In this document: one piece after another, positions 61,588 through 64,000 of the stretch
Layout of the letters: every line of letters begins with the position of its first letter
Numbering within the stretch: position 1 is the first letter of the stretch
Assembly: GCF_016313185.1 (NCBI RefSeq)
Contig: NZ_CP066218.1
Span: 3,720,001-3,784,000, forward strand
Origin: Mycolicibacterium baixiangningiae
GTDB taxonomy: Bacteria; Actinomycetota; Actinomycetes; Mycobacteriales; Mycobacteriaceae
Direction: 5' to 3'
DNA length: 64,000 nt
Position numbers and translations under genes: made by a program
The notes under the pieces: model-generated
What the model saw: the letters and a program-made list of their open reading frames with translations, nothing else
What the model was told of the DNA's origin: nothing
Databases searched by the model: none

Positions 61588-62306
61588 CCGATCTGCAGGG
61601 TCTGGCCGCCGTCGACGACGAGTTCGGAACCGGTGATGAACGCCGCCTGCTCCGACACCAGGAACGCGACGGCGTCGGCGATCTCGACCGGTTTGCCGAT
61701 GCGGCCCAGGGTCGCCCTGGCTGCCAGTCGGCCCTGTGTCTGCGGATCGAGCATCGGGGTCTCGACCGGACCGGGGAACACGGCGTTGACCCGGATTCCG
61801 GACGGGGCGAGTTCAGCCGCGGCCACCTGCGTCAGACCGCGCAGCGCCCACTTCGAGGACCCGTAGGCCGCGTGGTGCGGGAACGGCCGGATCGCACCCG
61901 TGCTGCAGGTGTTCACGATCGCCGCGCCGTCGGCCGCCCTCAGGTGCGCGACCACCGCCTGAATGCCGAGGAACGGCCCGAGACAGTTCACCCGCCAGCT
62001 GCTTTCGAAGCCGGCCGGGGTCTCGTCGACGAGCGCGGCTCGGTGCAGGATGCCGGCGTTGTTCACCAGCGTGGTGAGCGCCCCGAACCGGTCGACGGTT
62101 TCGGCGACCGCGGCCGACCACTGCTGCGCCGATGTGACGTCCAGACCGATCGGTGTCACGCCGTCACCGAAATGCGCCACACTGTCGTGCAATTCGTCGA
62201 TGAGCACATCGCACGCCGCCACCAGGAAGCCGTCGGCGTGCAGCCGCGCCGTGATCGCCGCACCCTGCCCCCGTGCCGCACCCGTGACCAGCGCCACCCG
62301 CTTCAC
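61584..62306 (-). CDS. Short-chain dehydrogenase/reductase
   Basis: 240-residue classical SDR: RVALVTGAARGQGAAITARL (TGxxxGxG), LVNNAGILHRAALVD, catalytic Ser in NTCSTGAIRPFPH, YGSSK (YxxxK), PGPVETPML. Acidic Asp at ACDV after strand 2 favours NAD. GTG at 62306 overlaps the aldolase stop by four bases. Second of three overlapping junctions in the ADH–aldolase–SDR–BVMO operon. Confidence 0.92.
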   Translation of the reverse strand: MKRVALVTGAARGQGAAITARLHADGFLVAACDVLIDELHDSVAHFGDGVTPIGLDVTSAQQWSAAVAETVDRFGALTTLVNNAGILHRAALVDETPAGFESSWRVNCLGPFLGIQAVVAHLRAADGAAIVNTCSTGAIRPFPHHAAYGSSKWALRGLTQVAAAELAPSGIRVNAVFPGPVETPMLDPQTQGRLAARATLGRIGKPVEIADAVAFLVSEQAAFITGSELVVDGGQTLQIG

Positions 62307-63094
62307 CGGTAACCCCCGGTCGCGTGTGATTCCGGCGGTTCGGCGGCCCTGGCCTCAGCCAGATGCGCGGCCGCGCCGCGCCGCAACGCCTGTGACTCCG
62401 AGGCGAGGGTGATCACGCGAAAGCCCATGCGGGCGGCGTCGTTTCCGAGTGCGCCGGTGCCGGCGTGCACCCCTGCGACCAGACCGGCGGCGGTCGCGGC
62501 CTGGGCGATGTCGGCCATGACGTCGCGCACCTCCTGCCTGCGCCACGCCGATGTGGGGTCATAGCCCATCGAGATGGCCAGATCGGCGGGCCCGACGTAC
62601 ACGCCGCTCAGACCCGGCACCTCGCAGATGGAGGCCAACGCCGACACTCCCCTGGTGGTCTCGACCATCGCGAACACGCTCACCCGCTCTTCCAGGTCGG
62701 ACGGCACGTACCCCAGACTCGACCGCAGCGGGCCGAAGCTGCGCACGCCCGCGGGGGGATACCGGGTGGCGGCGACGGCGTCCGCCGCCTCGTCCGCGGA
62801 CTCGACCATCGCGATGACCACCGCGTCGGCGCCGGCGTCGAGCACCCGGCCGATCGGCGCGGGGTCCGCGGTGGGTAGTCGCACCATGGTGGCGATCGGC
62901 ATGTGCTCCAACCGGCGCAGCATCGACGCCGCATCGGCGTCGTCGAGATAGCCGTGCTGCAGGTCGATGCCGACGTAGTCGTAGCCGGCGGTCGCGAACT
63001 CCTCGGGCCCCAGCACTGTCGGGCCCACCACCCACCCGCCGAAGAGCGCTGCGCCCGAATCCAGGCCGCTCTGGAGCCTGCTGCGGGCGGTCAT
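62303..63094 (-). CDS. HpcH/HpaI family class II aldolase
   Basis: 263-residue TIM-barrel of the 2,4-dihydroxyhept-2-ene-1,7-dioate/citrate lyase-like family: GIDLQHGYLDDADAASMLRRL, MVETTRGVSALASI (metal-binding Glu), GVYVGPADLAISMGY (Asp) and AGVHAGTGALGN. Cleaves 2-keto-hydroxy acids to pyruvate plus an aldehyde. ATG at 63094 overlaps the ADH stop (ATGA). Fits a catabolic route in which ring opening gives a hydroxy-keto acid. Confidence 0.92.
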   Translation of the reverse strand: MTARSRLQSGLDSGAALFGGWVVGPTVLGPEEFATAGYDYVGIDLQHGYLDDADAASMLRRLEHMPIATMVRLPTADPAPIGRVLDAGADAVVIAMVESADEAADAVAATRYPPAGVRSFGPLRSSLGYVPSDLEERVSVFAMVETTRGVSALASICEVPGLSGVYVGPADLAISMGYDPTSAWRRQEVRDVMADIAQAATAAGLVAGVHAGTGALGNDAARMGFRVITLASESQALRRGAAAHLAEARAAEPPESHATGGYR

Positions 63095-64000
63095 CCGGTG
63101 ATCGCGATCTTGACCCGGCCGGGCGTCGGCCGGCAGGCCAGTTCGAACGCCGCCTGGACGTCGTCGACGTCGAACGTGTGGGTCACGTATGCGGGCAGCA
63201 GGTCGGGGTGCTCGCGGGCGAAGTCGTCGGCGAGCGCGAGCATCCGCCGCCGCTGCAGGGTCACACCGGATTTCAGGGTGAGGTTGTTGCGCAGCATCAG
63301 CCGCATGCTGATCGGATACGTGTCGTCGTCGGCGACACCGAAGTAGAAGACGGTGCCGCCGAACGCCGCCGCTTCGATCGCGTGGTTCAGGGTCGCCACC
63401 TGATGCCCGACGGCTTCGATCACCACGTCGGGCCGGTGATCGGCGCCCAGGTGGCTGAGCCAGCGGTCGCTGGTGGCGCGCACCACCGTGTCGACGCCGA
63501 ACACGGGTCCCACGACGGTGCGGTCGAGCGGATCGATGCCTGTCACATGCTGTGCACCTGCGGCTTTCACGACACGGGAGAACAGCAGACCGATCGACCC
63601 CTGGCCGATGACTGCGACATGGCGGCCGGTGAGGTCGGGAAGTTGTTCGGTCGCATAGAGCACGCACGCCAGCGGTTGCAGCGCGACGGCCTGATGCGGT
63701 GGCAGCGCCGGATCGTATGCGGCGAGCCCTTCACCGTCGGCGACGACGAACTCCATCAGACCGTCGAAACCCGACGCCCACCCGACCACGAGGTCGCCCC
63801 GCTGGTGCGCCGGGTGCCGGCTCGCCAGGACCTCACCGGCGATCTCGTGGATCGGGAATCCGGTCATCTCGGCCGCGCTGACGCCGGTGTCTCCGGGCAG
63901 TCGTCCCTTGGCGCCACGGAAACCCGGCAGATCGCTTCCGCAGATCCCGCCCGATCCGAAGCGCAGCAGTACCTGTCCGTCACGGAGATCGTCCCCAGAC
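63091..64000 (-). CDS. Zinc-type medium-chain alcohol dehydrogenase (partial, runs off window end)
   Basis: The visible 303 residues start within a zinc-ADH N-domain (LLRFGSGGICGSDLPGFRG, with the catalytic Cys in GICGSD), continue FPIHEIAGEVLAS and show the nucleotide site VAVIGQGSIGLLFSRVVKAAGAQHVTGID. The structural-zinc Cys cluster seen in many ADHs is not evident. In-frame ATG 63867 is internal; the true start is beyond 64000. First visible gene of the ADH–aldolase–SDR–BVMO operon. Confidence 0.9.
   Translation of the reverse strand, partial: SGDDLRDGQVLLRFGSGGICGSDLPGFRGAKGRLPGDTGVSAAEMTGFPIHEIAGEVLASRHPAHQRGDLVVGWASGFDGLMEFVVADGEGLAAYDPALPPHQAVALQPLACVLYATEQLPDLTGRHVAVIGQGSIGLLFSRVVKAAGAQHVTGIDPLDRTVVGPVFGVDTVVRATSDRWLSHLGADHRPDVVIEAVGHQVATLNHAIEAAAFGGTVFYFGVADDDTYPISMRLMLRNNLTLKSGVTLQRRRMLALADDFAREHPDLLPAYVTHTFDVDDVQAAFELACRPTPGRVKIAITG

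Overview
This window is a piece of a high-GC actinobacterial chromosome. Protein sequences and gene order point to a fast-growing environmental Mycobacterium (Mycolicibacterium). The order infB–ylxR–nusA–rimP–(Rv2843/Rv2844-like)–proS–efpA–cysG–cobB–cobO–Mg-chelatase–GNAT–mqo–hydrolase–mtr, then SDR–aldC–amidotransferase–glnA4, mapB, PBP-lipo, GNAT, ispG–rip1–dxr and mpt83/mpt70 follows the M. tuberculosis Rv2839c–Rv2876 order as I remember it. Accessory genes are inserted between the conserved blocks. No rRNA, tRNA, insertion sequence, prophage or CRISPR array was recognised.

Layout. 1–3060: translation/transcription operon (infB cut by the window edge, ylxR, nusA, rimP), minus strand. 3221–4218: small lipoprotein and ferritin-like pair. 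4245–7649: proS and efpA. 7683–13216: cobalamin/siroheme block (cysG, cobB, cobO, fused chelatase, GNAT) linked by 4-base overlaps. 13229–17476: mqo, a hydrolase, a three-copy 30-bp tandem repeat and mtr (mycothione reductase). 17480–21053: an ECF sigma factor behind a MerR/SoxR-type promoter, a CbiMNQO-type Co/Ni importer and an ArsR-type metal sensor with a palindromic operator. 21108–27901: gamma-glutamylation (Puu-like) amine catabolism: GntR, SDR, ALDH, amidotransferase, GlnA4 and a divergent APC permease. 28061–31647: two-gene pathway for the osmolyte N-acetylglutaminylglutamine amide (NAGGN), absent from M. tuberculosis as far as I recall. 31649–37170: degenerate hydrolase, lipoprotein, very large patatin-like membrane protein and a small ORF. 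37275–40163: cobQ, mapB, thioesterase. 40177–47940: DUF1707 protein, PBP-lipo, a GyrA-like/GNAT fusion, GNAT, ispG, rip1, dxr. 48127–49583: two fasciclin antigens (MPT83/MPT70 type) behind a SigK-like promoter. 49596–55300: deacetylase, photolyase, DUF2631, unknown, WS/DGAT, DUF427. 55307–64000: lipid/xenobiotic genes (two F420 enzymes, one frameshifted; FadE; an SRPBCC remnant; HSL-type esterase; BVMO–SDR–aldolase–ADH operon cut by the window end).

Most interesting non-coding signals: a SoxR-like palindrome placed in a 19-bp-spacer promoter whose start would fall on the sigma factor GTG; a 30-bp repeat that can encode a basic decapeptide three times and abuts mtr; a dispersed palindromic element in two places, one copy forming the 5' flank of cobQ; a bipartite promoter element shared with identical spacing by two unrelated genes; and palindromes in several intergenic regions, mostly between divergent genes. 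All functional statements come from reading the sequence and remembered family knowledge; no search was run.
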